A stretch of 64,000 bases of DNA. Origin: an uncultured Faecalibacterium sp. Lineage in GTDB: Bacteria; Bacillota; Clostridia; Oscillospirales; Ruminococcaceae. The stretch spans positions 42,602 to 106,601 of the forward strand of contig CALWZK010000002.1 in NCBI GenBank assembly GCA_944386015.1. The letters are read 5' to 3'. The notes under the pieces are model-generated. The model did not search any database, was not told the DNA's origin, and worked only from the letters and a program-made list of their open reading frames with translations. Below are positions 24,282 to 31,648 of this stretch, in pieces. The position numbers were made by a program, and so were the translations under genes. Each line of letters opens with the position of its first letter. Position 1 is the stretch's first letter.

Positions 24282-25150
24282 GAAGGAAGCTCCCAGTTCA
24301 AATCCCAGGAGCCGTGCTCCAGGGGGTCCACGGTGTCCCGCAGGCCCAGGATGATGATATTGTCCAGCAGGGACCGGTTCAGTTTGATGTCCATCAGGGT
24401 GTACACCCGGGACAGGTCGTTGATGGATGCGATGGCCTGGCGGCGGGCATTTTCCCGGGCGGCCTCCTCGCTGAGACCGTTGGCCACAAAGACATTGTAC
24501 CGGTCCTCTTTCTGGTCCTGCTGGTGGCGCTGGGCCTTATCCAGCAGATAAAAGGCCTTGCCGATGCAGCTGCCAATGTACCGCATGTTCTTCCGCTGGA
24601 CCGGATCGTCGGGGGCCAGCACCGAGAACAGGGCCCCGTAGATGTTGCTCATGGGCTCGGAGGCCACCGCATAGTTCTGGCCCCGCAGCTGCTGCTGGGC
24701 CACAGCCTGGGCCCGCTGCTGGCAGAAGATCCGCTCCAGGGCGGGCTCTTCCTGCACTGCCTTGCGGTAGGCCCGGTAGAGGGTCAGCCGCTGGATCAGC
24801 CGCTGGGCCTTCTGTTTCAGGGGCAGCTCGCTGCTGCGGCGGTCCTGCAGGCGGTGCCAGCTCATCAGCACCTCGATCTGGGCGGCCAGCCGGATGCCCC
24901 GGGTCTGGCACATCATGGGCACTGCGGACAGGCTCCCCGGCAGCCGGATGCTCTGGCAGGTGGCCTGACGGCCCGCCAGGCTGTCGGACAGCAGAGCCAG
25001 GGTCCCCGCCTTGTGGGGCAGGCTCTGATAAGCCAGCAAGCCATAATCCAGATACAGCTGATAGCTGACGCCCCGGACATAGCGCTTATAAACATTGTAA
25101 TCACGGATCGTAAGCTCCGGCAGATAGGGGTGAATTCTGCCTGTCAACAT
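24278..25150 (-). CDS. DUF5685-like protein
   Basis: This 290-residue soluble protein opens with GRIHPYLPELTIRDYNVYKRYVRGVSYQLYLDYGLLAY, resembling the start of the DUF5685 family, and is rich in Gln/Arg helices. The central LYRAYRKAVQEEPALERIF and terminal NLNRSLLDNIIILGLRDTV-type stretches also suit it. Its biochemical role is unknown. The start at 25150 has GGAGG nine bases upstream. It is translationally coupled (ATGA) to a membrane-protein gene and has a clear promoter with a leader of about 120 nt. Confidence 0.55.
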   Translation of the reverse strand: MLTGRIHPYLPELTIRDYNVYKRYVRGVSYQLYLDYGLLAYQSLPHKAGTLALLSDSLAGRQATCQSIRLPGSLSAVPMMCQTRGIRLAAQIEVLMSWHRLQDRRSSELPLKQKAQRLIQRLTLYRAYRKAVQEEPALERIFCQQRAQAVAQQQLRGQNYAVASEPMSNIYGALFSVLAPDDPVQRKNMRYIGSCIGKAFYLLDKAQRHQQDQKEDRYNVFVANGLSEEAARENARRQAIASINDLSRVYTLMDIKLNRSLLDNIIILGLRDTVDPLEHGSWDLNWELPS

Positions 25151-25471
25151 GGCGCACTGCCTCCATTGTACCAAACCTTATGTGCCCTGTGCCCCAAAAA
25201 GGCCCGCAAGGCACTTTCGGCCGGGCTGACAGCGCAGCCTGCGGCCCGGGTCCGGGAATACCCGAATTATAACTGTTCTTAGTATAATCGATTTTGTGTC
25301 CAGATGCAATTACAATTTGAAAAGTCTTTGCATTTGTCGGCTGTCCGGTCCGGGTTTGGTTGTTCGATCCGCCTGTTTTAAACCGAAATACGTTGGTTTT
25401 TACTTCTCAATTTCTTGACCTAATTTTGTGTGTTTTGACACATCATTTGTCTGGTCATTGCTCCGGGAACA
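25151..25471 (-). promoter_or_regulatory. Intergenic region with sigma-A promoter for the DUF5685-like gene
   Basis: On the minus strand TTGCAT-N17-TATACT at 25281-25309 predicts a start near 25274; a nearby TATAAT adds to the AT-rich block. The part 25310-25471 is AT-rich with no frame or hairpin of note and forms the gap behind the methyltransferase gene. Confidence 0.65.
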
Positions 25472-26689
25472 TCACCCTTTTTTCTCGGGTGCGCCGTTCT
25501 GGCCGTGGGGATGAACCCGGCGGCCGTCAAAGCCCTCTTTGGCCATGGGGCGGGCGGTTTTGGCGCCGGGGGCGCTGTAATACATATACACCTGGCAGGG
25601 GATCATGCCGTTGTACATCTTGCGGCGCTTGGTGGCCCGGCGGCCGTAGTGAGCCTCAAACTCCATGTCGGCGGTGATGACATAGACACCGGCGCAGGGG
25701 TGGGCCTCCATCTGGCGGCCAAAGGTCTGGGCCAGCCGGGCGGCCCCGTCGATGGTGTTCATCCGCTCGCCGTAGGGCGGGTTGGTCAGGACGATGGCCT
25801 CGGCCCGGGGGGCAAAATTGGCCACATCCGCCACCTCAAAGTGGCAGCGCTTGTCAACGCCGGCCAGCCGGGCGTTGGCCTTGGCCAGCTCCACGGCGGC
25901 GGGGTCCACGTCATAGCCGAAGCCCTCAAAGGCGGCGTCCTGCTTGATCTCCTCCAGGGCCTTGCGGCGCTGGTCGGCCCAGACCTGCTGGGGCACAAAG
26001 CTGTAGTGCTCGGCGGCAAACCGGCGCTGGAGGCCGGGGGCAATGTTCATGGCCTTCTGGGCGGCCTCGATCACCAGGGTGCCGCTGCCGCAGAAGGGAT
26101 CCTCCACCAGGCTGTCCCGGCGCACCCGGCCCAGGTCGGCGATGGTGGCGGCCAGGGTCTCCCGCAGGGGGGCCTCCATGGCGTTGCGGCGGTAGCCCCG
26201 CTTGTGGAGGCCCTCGCCGCTGGTGTCCAGCATGATCTCGCACTGGTCCTTCCGCAGCAGGAACTGGACCCGGTAGACGCTGCCGGTCTCGGGCAGCACC
26301 GAGGTCTTGTGGCCCTGCATCAGCCGCTTGACAATGGCCTTCTTGATGATGCTCTGGCAGGCGGGCACGCTGGTCAGCTTGCTGTTCAGGGAAGACCCCT
26401 TCACCGGGAAGGCGGCGTCTGCCGGCAGCAGCTCCTCCCAGGGGATGGCGTAGACCCCATCGAACAGGTCGTCGAAGGTCTCGGCCTTGTAGCCGGCCAG
26501 CAGCAGCATCACCCGCTCCACCGTCCGGAGGTTGAGGTTGGCGGCGGCGATCATTTCGGCGCCGCCCCGGAAGGTCAGCCGGCCGTCGGTGACCCGCAGG
26601 TCCTCGGCGCCCAGCCGCTTGAGCTCAAAGCTGGCGGTGGACTCGCAGCCGAAAAAGCAGGGCGCGATCAGTTCGTACATTGCAGACAT
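25472..26689 (-). CDS. THUMP-domain rRNA (guanine-N2)-methyltransferase (RlmL/YpsC type)
   Basis: This 405-residue protein methylates a guanine of 23S rRNA using S-adenosylmethionine. An N-terminal THUMP region (about 45-155, NLNLRTVERVMLLL...) is followed by a Rossmann methyltransferase domain with DPFCGSGTLVIEAA (about residue 190) and the catalytic TNPPYGER. The ATG at 26689 has AAAGGA upstream; a 51-codon longer frame is rejected. The family match is solid, but the exact target nucleotide is assigned only by similarity. Confidence 0.9.
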   Translation of the reverse strand: MSAMYELIAPCFFGCESTASFELKRLGAEDLRVTDGRLTFRGGAEMIAAANLNLRTVERVMLLLAGYKAETFDDLFDGVYAIPWEELLPADAAFPVKGSSLNSKLTSVPACQSIIKKAIVKRLMQGHKTSVLPETGSVYRVQFLLRKDQCEIMLDTSGEGLHKRGYRRNAMEAPLRETLAATIADLGRVRRDSLVEDPFCGSGTLVIEAAQKAMNIAPGLQRRFAAEHYSFVPQQVWADQRRKALEEIKQDAAFEGFGYDVDPAAVELAKANARLAGVDKRCHFEVADVANFAPRAEAIVLTNPPYGERMNTIDGAARLAQTFGRQMEAHPCAGVYVITADMEFEAHYGRRATKRRKMYNGMIPCQVYMYYSAPGAKTARPMAKEGFDGRRVHPHGQNGAPEKKG

Positions 26690-26711
26690 GGAGACATCCT
26701 TTCTTTGCAGC

Positions 26712-26779
26712 AAAAGGGCCCGCCCCTGGAGGGGTCCGCGGCAAGGTTGCCTTGCGCGGTTCCCGCTGGGGGCAGGCCC
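26712..26779 (-). terminator. Large GC-rich terminator-like hairpin behind the S1-domain gene
   Basis: On the minus strand GGGCCTGCCCC pairs with GGGGCGGGCCC (one wobble) around a 42-nt loop that holds GCAAGG-caa-CCTTGC, then TTTTGC follows. It probably separates yabR from the methyltransferase gene. Confidence 0.55.
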
Positions 26780-26807
26780 GGGTTCTTGGTTGGAATCTGA
26801 AGCCGGA

Positions 26808-27317
26808 TCAGCGGCCGCCGCCCCGGCGGCCCCGGGAGGCATAGCCGCCCCGGCGCCCGCCCGACTCGTGGTCGAGATCCGCCATTTTTTCTTCGCTCTG
26901 GCTCTTGAAGCGGCTCATCATGTCCTCAAAGGACAGATTGTCGCTCTTGGCAGGAGGCCGGGGCTGCCACACCCGGGGCCCATCGTCCCGCGGGGGGCGC
27001 TTGCCGCCCCGGAACCCGCCGCGGCCCTCCCTCGGGCCGGAGGAACGGGGGCCGCGGCCATTGTCCCGCCCGGTGCGCTGGGGGGCCGGCAGCAGCTGTT
27101 TGATGGACAGGGCGATCTTGCCTTCCGGCGAGATGCTGATCACCTTGACCTGGACCGTCTCCCCCTCGTGGAGCACGGCCGTGATGTCCTGCACATAGGA
27201 GTTGGACACTTCCGAAATGTGGACCATGCCCACCTTGCCCTCGGGCAGTGCCACAAACGCGCCGAAGGGTTTGAGGCCGGTGATCCGGCCTTCCAATACG
27301 TTACCTACCTCTATCAA
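26808..27317 (-). CDS. yabR: S1-domain RNA-binding protein YabR
   Basis: The 169-residue protein has one S1 RNA-binding domain at residues 1-75 (GNVLEGRITGLKPFGAFVALPEGKVGMVHISEVS) and a basic Arg/Gly-rich tail with RGG boxes (RGGFRGGKRPP; GGRRGGYASRGRRGGG). The start is best read as TTG at 27317 (MIEVGNVLEG) with AAAGGG about nine bases upstream, because the aligned family begins there and no ATG is suitably placed. It is the last gene of the yabP-yabQ-divIC-yabR order known from Bacillus. The long RGG tail is much longer than in the Bacillus protein. Confidence 0.85.
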   Translation of the reverse strand: MIEVGNVLEGRITGLKPFGAFVALPEGKVGMVHISEVSNSYVQDITAVLHEGETVQVKVISISPEGKIALSIKQLLPAPQRTGRDNGRGPRSSGPREGRGGFRGGKRPPRDDGPRVWQPRPPAKSDNLSFEDMMSRFKSQSEEKMADLDHESGGRRGGYASRGRRGGGR

Positions 27318-27390
27318 AGCTCTATACCCTTTCTTCAGCCAGAGAGTTCCCGGGCCGCCCGCAAAAGCAGCCCGCCGCAAACAGACGACT

Positions 27391-27687
27391 TCAGTTGCCC
27401 GAGATATCAATGATGATCCGCTCGTTGGGTGCCGCATAGCCATAGGAATCCCGGGCGATCCACTCCACGATCTCGTCGGGGTCGCCGTCCAGAATCCGCT
27501 CCAGCTCCTCGTTTTCCGAGTCCTGCTGGGCGATCTGTTCCTTAAGGGCGTCCAGCTCGGCCTGTTTGGAGCTGATGGTCACCTGATTGGACACATAGGC
27601 TGCCAGCATGCTCAGCAGCAGCAGCACAAAAAACAGGCGGGTAATCCCCCACCAGATGGTCTTGGTTTTTTTACGGGTCCGTGCCAT
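27391..27687 (-). CDS. divIC: Cell-division protein DivIC/FtsB
   Basis: This 98-residue bitopic protein joins the divisome with FtsL and DivIB. A basic N-terminus (MARTRKKTKT), one membrane helix (about 14-35), a coiled coil (SKQAELDALKEQIAQQDSENEELERIL) and the conserved end IVEWIARDSYGYAAPNERIIIDI are all present. The start at 27687 has GGAGG eight bases upstream. The neighbours yabQ and yabR match the conserved Firmicute order. Confidence 0.93.
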   Translation of the reverse strand: MARTRKKTKTIWWGITRLFFVLLLLSMLAAYVSNQVTISSKQAELDALKEQIAQQDSENEELERILDGDPDEIVEWIARDSYGYAAPNERIIIDISGN

Positions 27688-27732
27688 TCCGGCCGCCTCC
27701 ATCCATGGATCAAACTGCGCACAACCGAATCG

Positions 27733-28188
27733 TTATACACTGGAATTATACAACAGATGCTCCTGGTTTGGCAAGGTCTTTTTTTGCTTTTCTGCGGCGG
27801 TTTTTGCTGCCCTGGCCGCCCGGCGGGCCCGCAGGGCGCCGATTGCGGGGGCCAGAGCCCGCCGGCCGATCAGCCGGGCCATGGCCCACCCAGGCCAAAG
27901 CACCATCCGCCACACCCGGCTGGTCACCGGGGCCAGCAGGCTGTGGGCCGCCAGGGCCCCCAAAAACCCCGCCGCCACCATATACCACCGCAGGTTCCCT
28001 GCGGCGCTGTAGCCGGCGGCGTAGCTCTGGAGGAACAGCAGCAGCATCCCCACCAGGGCCAGGTCAGGGAAAAAGGCGGCCCGGCCCCTCCGGGGGCCCA
28101 CCGCCCGCAGGGCCCCCACCAGGGCCCCCAGATAGAGGCAGCAGGCCACTTCCTGCCCCGCCTGCCAGGGGGCCAGCACCGGGGCCAT
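27733..28188 (-). CDS. yabQ: Spore cortex biosynthesis protein YabQ
   Basis: YabQ is a mother-cell membrane protein needed for spore cortex formation. The 151-residue product has about four hydrophobic helices and a basic Ala/Arg/Lys-rich tail. The short ATG at 28188 is chosen because it overlaps the yabP stop (TGATG) and begins at the family N-terminus (WQAGQEVACCLYLGALVG); a 61-codon longer frame runs across yabP. The assignment rests on topology and on its place between yabP and divIC. Confidence 0.8.
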   Translation of the reverse strand: MAPVLAPWQAGQEVACCLYLGALVGALRAVGPRRGRAAFFPDLALVGMLLLFLQSYAAGYSAAGNLRWYMVAAGFLGALAAHSLLAPVTSRVWRMVLWPGWAMARLIGRRALAPAIGALRARRAARAAKTAAEKQKKTLPNQEHLLYNSSV

Positions 28189-28472
28189 CAGCGGATCAGG
28201 CGGCGCAGCAGGCCGCCCGGGGTCCGGGCCTCGGTGTATTCCAGGGCGTCGATCCGGCCCGACAGTTTGGCCTCCCCCCGCTCCAGGTCCAGGGAGGTGA
28301 CGCTCAGCTGGGCCCCCGACAGGTTGAGCACGCAGTCGGACGTCTCGATCACCGCGCTGTCCGGGTCGCACCGGACCACCCGGCGCACCCCGGTGACGGT
28401 GAGACGGCTCCGCGCTTCCAAAATCAGGTTGTGCGGCGCCGCCTCGGCCGGCCGTGCGGTCTGTTTTTCCAT
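28188..28472 (-). CDS. yabP: Sporulation protein YabP
   Basis: This 94-residue protein matches YabP: HNLILEARSRLTVTGVRRVVRCDPDSAVIETSDCVLNLSGAQLSVTSLDLERGEAKLSGRIDALEY. YabP is a sigma-E-dependent protein required for sporulation in Bacillus; its exact action is unknown. The start at 28472 replaces a 32-codon longer frame that runs into rqcP. A sigma-E-like promoter overlaps the end of rqcP. Its coupling to yabQ is by TGATG overlap. Confidence 0.9.
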   Translation of the reverse strand: MEKQTARPAEAAPHNLILEARSRLTVTGVRRVVRCDPDSAVIETSDCVLNLSGAQLSVTSLDLERGEAKLSGRIDALEYTEARTPGGLLRRLIR

Positions 28473-28506
28473 GGTATCGCCCCCCGCCCTTGGTTTCCTG
28501 TTACCC

Positions 28507-28536
28507 AGTCTATGCGGCGGGGCGGCGGCTTTATTC
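28507..28536 (-). promoter_or_regulatory. Possible sigma-E promoter of yabPQ
   Basis: On the minus strand GAATAAA-N15-CATAGACT weakly matches sigma-E. It overlaps the last codons of rqcP and precedes yabP by about 40 bp. Confidence 0.4.
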
Positions 28537-28776
28537 AGCGATGACTTCGTACATCTCCCGGGCCACATCCTTGGTGTGGGGCTCGGTGTCCGACAGCACC
28601 CGCACCTTCACCGGGCGGTTGCCGAAGGTGATCTCGATCACGTCCCCGGGGTTGACGGCGGCGCTGGCCTTGGCCACCTTGCCGTTGATCAGGATCCGGC
28701 CGGCGTCGGCCACCTCGTTGGCCACCGTCCGCCGCTTGATCAGGCGGGAAACTTTCAGGTATTTGTCCAGGCGCAT
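28531..28776 (-). CDS. rqcP: Ribosome-associated quality-control protein RqcP (YabO), S4 domain
   Basis: This 81-residue S4-domain protein binds the 50S subunit with RqcH and helps add C-terminal alanine tails to stalled nascent chains. The S4 motif MRLDKYLKVSRLIKRRTVANEVADAGRILINGK... is complete and the length is typical. AGGAGG lies eight bases before the ATG. A strong terminator separates it from hup, so some transcription must read through or start in the short gap. Confidence 0.92.
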   Translation of the reverse strand: MRLDKYLKVSRLIKRRTVANEVADAGRILINGKVAKASAAVNPGDVIEITFGNRPVKVRVLSDTEPHTKDVAREMYEVIAE

Positions 28777-28792
28777 GGGTTTTTCCTCCTAT

Positions 28793-28839
28793 AAAAAAGG
28801 CTGCCGGCGCGTCCGCACGGGGCGGACCCTTCCGGCAGC
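28793..28839 (-). terminator. Terminator behind hup
   Basis: On the minus strand GCTGCCGG / CCGGCAGC (28832-28839 / 28800-28807) encloses a GTCCGC...GCGGAC inner hairpin and is followed by TTTTTT. Confidence 0.88.
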
Positions 28840-28866
28840 GGTATTACACAATTCCTTCCCGGCAGC

Positions 28867-29136
28867 TTACAGGGAATCCTTCAGAGCCTTGCCCTGCTTG
28901 AAGACGATGCTGCGGGATGCAGCGATGGTGATGGGCTCCTGGGTGCGGGGGTTGATGCCCTGCCGCTCGGCCCGCTCCCGCACTTCGAAGGTGCCGAAGC
29001 CCGAGATGGTCACCTTTTCGCCGTTGGCCAGAGCCCGGCTCAGGGCCTCGAACACAGCGTTCACAGCCTTGTCGGCGTCCTTCTTGGTCATATCGGTGTT
29101 GGCAGCAACCTGTGCAGTCAAATCAGCCTTCGTCAT
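28867..29136 (-). CDS. hup: Nucleoid protein HU
   Basis: This 89-residue DNA-bending protein shows the HU signature ISGFGTFEVRERAERQGINPRTQEPI and ends KQGKALKDSL. It forms dimers that compact DNA. The start ATG has GGAGG upstream. It lies 21 bp behind mazG and before rqcP; insertion of hup between these two genes is seen in several Clostridia. Confidence 0.97.
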   Translation of the reverse strand: MTKADLTAQVAANTDMTKKDADKAVNAVFEALSRALANGEKVTISGFGTFEVRERAERQGINPRTQEPITIAASRSIVFKQGKALKDSL

Positions 29137-29157
29137 AGTAGTACCTCCAAAATTGAT

Positions 29158-29883
29158 TCATTGTTCGGGTCGTTCAGCCTCCTGCCCGCCTTCCACAGCG
29201 CGGCAGAATGCCTTGGATGCAAATGTGAGCGCCTCCTCTGCGTCGACGCCTGCCAGCCGGATGGAATCCGCTGCTGCCAGCAGCAGCCCGCCGGCGGCCC
29301 GGGCCGCCTCTTCAGGGCCCGCCCCGGCAGCCTGGTGCCAGCTGTCCTCCGCCTGACGGAGGATAGCCAGAGCCTGCTGCTGATCGGCGGGGCCGATGCC
29401 GTGGCCCGCCGCCCGCTTCTGGAGCTTCTGGGCCCGCATCAGGGCCGGCAGGGTGGCGGGCACGGTGTCCAGCTCATCCGCCAGGGTCCGGCGGCCCTTT
29501 TCCTTATTTTTGAGCGCATCCCAGCCGTTTATACCGGCGTTGCGGGCTGCCGACGATGCAAAGACGTTGGGGTGGCGAAAGACCAGCTTTTCGCACACTT
29601 CCCGGCAGATGTCCGAGAAGGTGCTGCGGCCCTGCTCTTCTTCCAGCACCGCGTGGAACACCACCTGCATCAGCACATCCCCCAGTTCTTCCCGCAGCAT
29701 CCGGGGGTCGTCCGCATCGATGGCCTCCAAAGCCTCGCAGGTTTCCTCCAGGAAGTTTTTGCGGATGGACTGGTGGGTCTGGACCTTGTCCCAGGGGCAG
29801 CCATCCTGCGGGTCGCGCAGGATGCGGATGATCTCGACCAGATCCTCCGCCGTATAGTGCTCCTTTTCGGGCCAGTCGATCAT
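29158..29883 (-). CDS. mazG: Nucleoside triphosphate pyrophosphohydrolase MazG
   Basis: MazG hydrolyses (d)NTPs to monophosphates and pyrophosphate, clearing abnormal nucleotides. The 241-residue protein has the catalytic EETCEALEAID and EELGDVLMQVVFHA motifs at about 45-80 and the WDALKNKEK segment near 120; the C-terminal half is a degenerate second MazG domain. There is no N-terminal methylase domain, unlike Bacillus YabN. It has its own promoter and leads the mazG-hup unit. Confidence 0.93.
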   Translation of the reverse strand: MIDWPEKEHYTAEDLVEIIRILRDPQDGCPWDKVQTHQSIRKNFLEETCEALEAIDADDPRMLREELGDVLMQVVFHAVLEEEQGRSTFSDICREVCEKLVFRHPNVFASSAARNAGINGWDALKNKEKGRRTLADELDTVPATLPALMRAQKLQKRAAGHGIGPADQQQALAILRQAEDSWHQAAGAGPEEAARAAGGLLLAAADSIRLAGVDAEEALTFASKAFCRAVEGGQEAERPEQ

Positions 29884-29930
29884 GCAGCCTTCTCCTTTTC
29901 CGCCGGTTTTTCCAGCACAAATCCTAGTAT

Positions 29931-29959
29931 ATTTTAACTTATATGGTGTCGATTTTCAA
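29931..29959 (-). promoter_or_regulatory. Sigma-A promoter of mazG-hup
   Basis: On the minus strand TTGAAA-N17-TAAAAT predicts a start near 29924, 40 bases before the mazG ATG. Confidence 0.8.
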
Positions 29960-30006
29960 GCGTTTGCGGCGATTTCCCGAATTTTTCATTTCTCGGGGCC
30001 CTGGAC

Positions 30007-30036
30007 AAAAAAAGCGCTCCCCGCCGGGGGGAGCGC
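30007..30036 (-). terminator. Terminator behind the zinc-ribbon gene
   Basis: On the minus strand GCGCTCCCC / GGGGAGCGC, loop 5 nt, is followed by TTTTTTT. Confidence 0.93.
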
Positions 30037-30058
30037 CTTGGATTGCCTGCAGATGCCG

Positions 30059-30547
30059 TTACAGCTGGGCGCCGCACTTGGTGCAGAACAATGCGTCTGC
30101 CGCCACCTCTGCGCCGCACTGGGGGCAGAACTTTTTGGCCCCGGCCTCGCCGGCGGTTTCAGCGGCGTCCTCGGCGGGGGCTGCCTCCTCCTGGACGGGG
30201 TCGGCCATCACGTCGGCCATGTCGGCCTCCACATCCACGGAAGCGTGCTCCACCTCGCTGGCCTCGGCGGGGGTCAGCTTGGCTTTCAGCTGGCGGTTCT
30301 CCTGCTCAATGGAGTCGATCATATCGATATAGCGGTCCACCAGGGGCTGGTTTTCCTCGTTGCCCTTGGCCAGGCTGTACACCAGGGCGCCCAGCTGGCG
30401 CTGGGCCCGGCTGATCTTGGCCTGGTTGGACAGGATCTTGGCCTGGGTCTTGCCTTTCTCGGTCAGGTCGCTGGCGACGCTGACACCCATCTCCACATAT
30501 TCACGGCTCTTGGCCAGAATGGTATCCTTCCACTTTTCTGCATCCAT
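30059..30547 (-). CDS. Zinc-ribbon protein of unknown function
   Basis: This 162-residue soluble protein starts with an amphipathic helical part (EYVEMGVSVASDLTEKGKTQAKILSNQAKISRAQRQLGALVYSLAKG), continues with a coiled coil, then a long acidic Glu/Ala-rich linker (about 95-135), and ends in a zinc ribbon, CPQCGAEVAADALFCTKCGAQL, with four cysteines. The start at 30547 follows GAGGTG; the GTG inside that site is rejected. It is a single-gene unit with its own promoter and terminator. Function unknown. Confidence 0.75.
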   Translation of the reverse strand: MDAEKWKDTILAKSREYVEMGVSVASDLTEKGKTQAKILSNQAKISRAQRQLGALVYSLAKGNEENQPLVDRYIDMIDSIEQENRQLKAKLTPAEASEVEHASVDVEADMADVMADPVQEEAAPAEDAAETAGEAGAKKFCPQCGAEVAADALFCTKCGAQL

Positions 30548-30623
30548 TTTCAAAGACACCTCGCTTCTCCGTAGTCTTTGCCGGCGCGGGCCCCGGGCCC
30601 TCTGCCGGCCAGGTTACAAATTC

Positions 30624-30652
30624 AGTATACCGCACTTTCCAGCGGGATGCAA
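30624..30652 (-). promoter_or_regulatory. Sigma-A promoter of the zinc-ribbon gene
   Basis: On the minus strand TTGCAT-N17-TATACT ends about 75 bases before the ATG. Confidence 0.78.
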
Positions 30653-30712
30653 CCGCTTCCCCCCGGCTTTTACAGTTTTATAATCCTTCTGCCATTTTCC
30701 TGTCACAGATGG

Positions 30713-31648
30713 TCACAGCACCGAGGCGTAGAACTCCCGCAGCATGGCCCCTTCGGGGATCAGCTCCCGGCTGAGGGGGTCCACGTGCTCAAAGCGGCGG
30801 GCGGTTTCGTCCCACATTTCGGTGTAGCGGCTGTCGGGGCTCATCCACCGGCCCACCTCGGGCAGCAGCCCGGCGATGATGGGCAGCTCGTAGGTGAAGG
30901 CAGTGTCCAGCAAAAAGTCGGCTGTGTTCTTGAAGCCCTTGATATACCTGGTCTCCCCGTCCAGCACCCGCTCCCACATGGCCAGGGTCCGGTCGGGGCT
31001 GCGGCCCCGGACGGCGGCGTCCCGCAGGACCCGGCGGCACAGCCGGATGTCCTGGGTGCTGATGAGGCGGCGGCCCTCCTGGCAGTATTCCTCCCGCAGG
31101 CCGGCGTAGATCCGGTAGATGTGGCCCGCGGGCACCAGGCTGGTGAGAGCCGGGTTGAGGGCGTGAATCCCCTCCACAATGCAGACGCCCCCGTGCAGGT
31201 CGATTTCCTCGGTCTGGTCCGACCGGGCCTCCTTCACAAAGTCATAGATGGGCAGCACCGTCTTGTCGGTCTGGCTCAGCTCCTGGAGGCACTTGCGGAT
31301 CAGGGGCATATCCAGGGTGTCGGGGTGCTCGTAGTCCAGGGTACCGTCGGGCATCTTGGGGTAATACTCCGACCCCCGGAAGAAGTTGTCCAGGCTGATG
31401 ACCTGGGCGGGGGTGCCCATCTCCGAGAGGGTGGCGGCCAGCTTGTGGGCAGTGGTGGTCTTGCCGCTGGCCGAAGGCCCCGTCAGCATGATGATCTTGG
31501 CCCCCGACTGCCGGATTTTCTTGGCGGCGTACCGCAGGCGGCGGCAGTAGCTGGCCTCGCTGATCTCCACCAGCTGGGCCGGGCTGCGGGCCGCCACGTT
31601 GCACAGATCAATCTCCACCAGGCGCTTTGGTACCCAAATCGTAATCAT
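30713..31648 (-). CDS. Uridine kinase / phosphoribulokinase-family nucleoside kinase
   Basis: This 311-residue P-loop kinase carries Walker A GPSASGKTT at 57-65, then ISLDNFF and PIYDFV typical of the uridine kinase family, where the Asp binds the ribose. The N-terminus before the P-loop (about 50 residues) is longer than in plain uridine kinases and resembles the end of the two-domain kinases found fused to threonyl-tRNA synthetase-like domains. The ATG at 31648 lies 41 bp inside hemZ, with AAGGAG about 12 bases upstream. It is the last gene of the large operon; no clear terminator follows. Confidence 0.8.
   Translation of the reverse strand: MITIWVPKRLVEIDLCNVAARSPAQLVEISEASYCRRLRYAAKKIRQSGAKIIMLTGPSASGKTTTAHKLAATLSEMGTPAQVISLDNFFRGSEYYPKMPDGTLDYEHPDTLDMPLIRKCLQELSQTDKTVLPIYDFVKEARSDQTEEIDLHGGVCIVEGIHALNPALTSLVPAGHIYRIYAGLREEYCQEGRRLISTQDIRLCRRVLRDAAVRGRSPDRTLAMWERVLDGETRYIKGFKNTADFLLDTAFTYELPIIAGLLPEVGRWMSPDSRYTEMWDETARRFEHVDPLSRELIPEGAMLREFYASVL

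Noticed and set aside
25191..25229. Attenuator in the DUF5685-like leader
   Set aside because: The stem before the T-run is only about five base pairs, too weak to claim.
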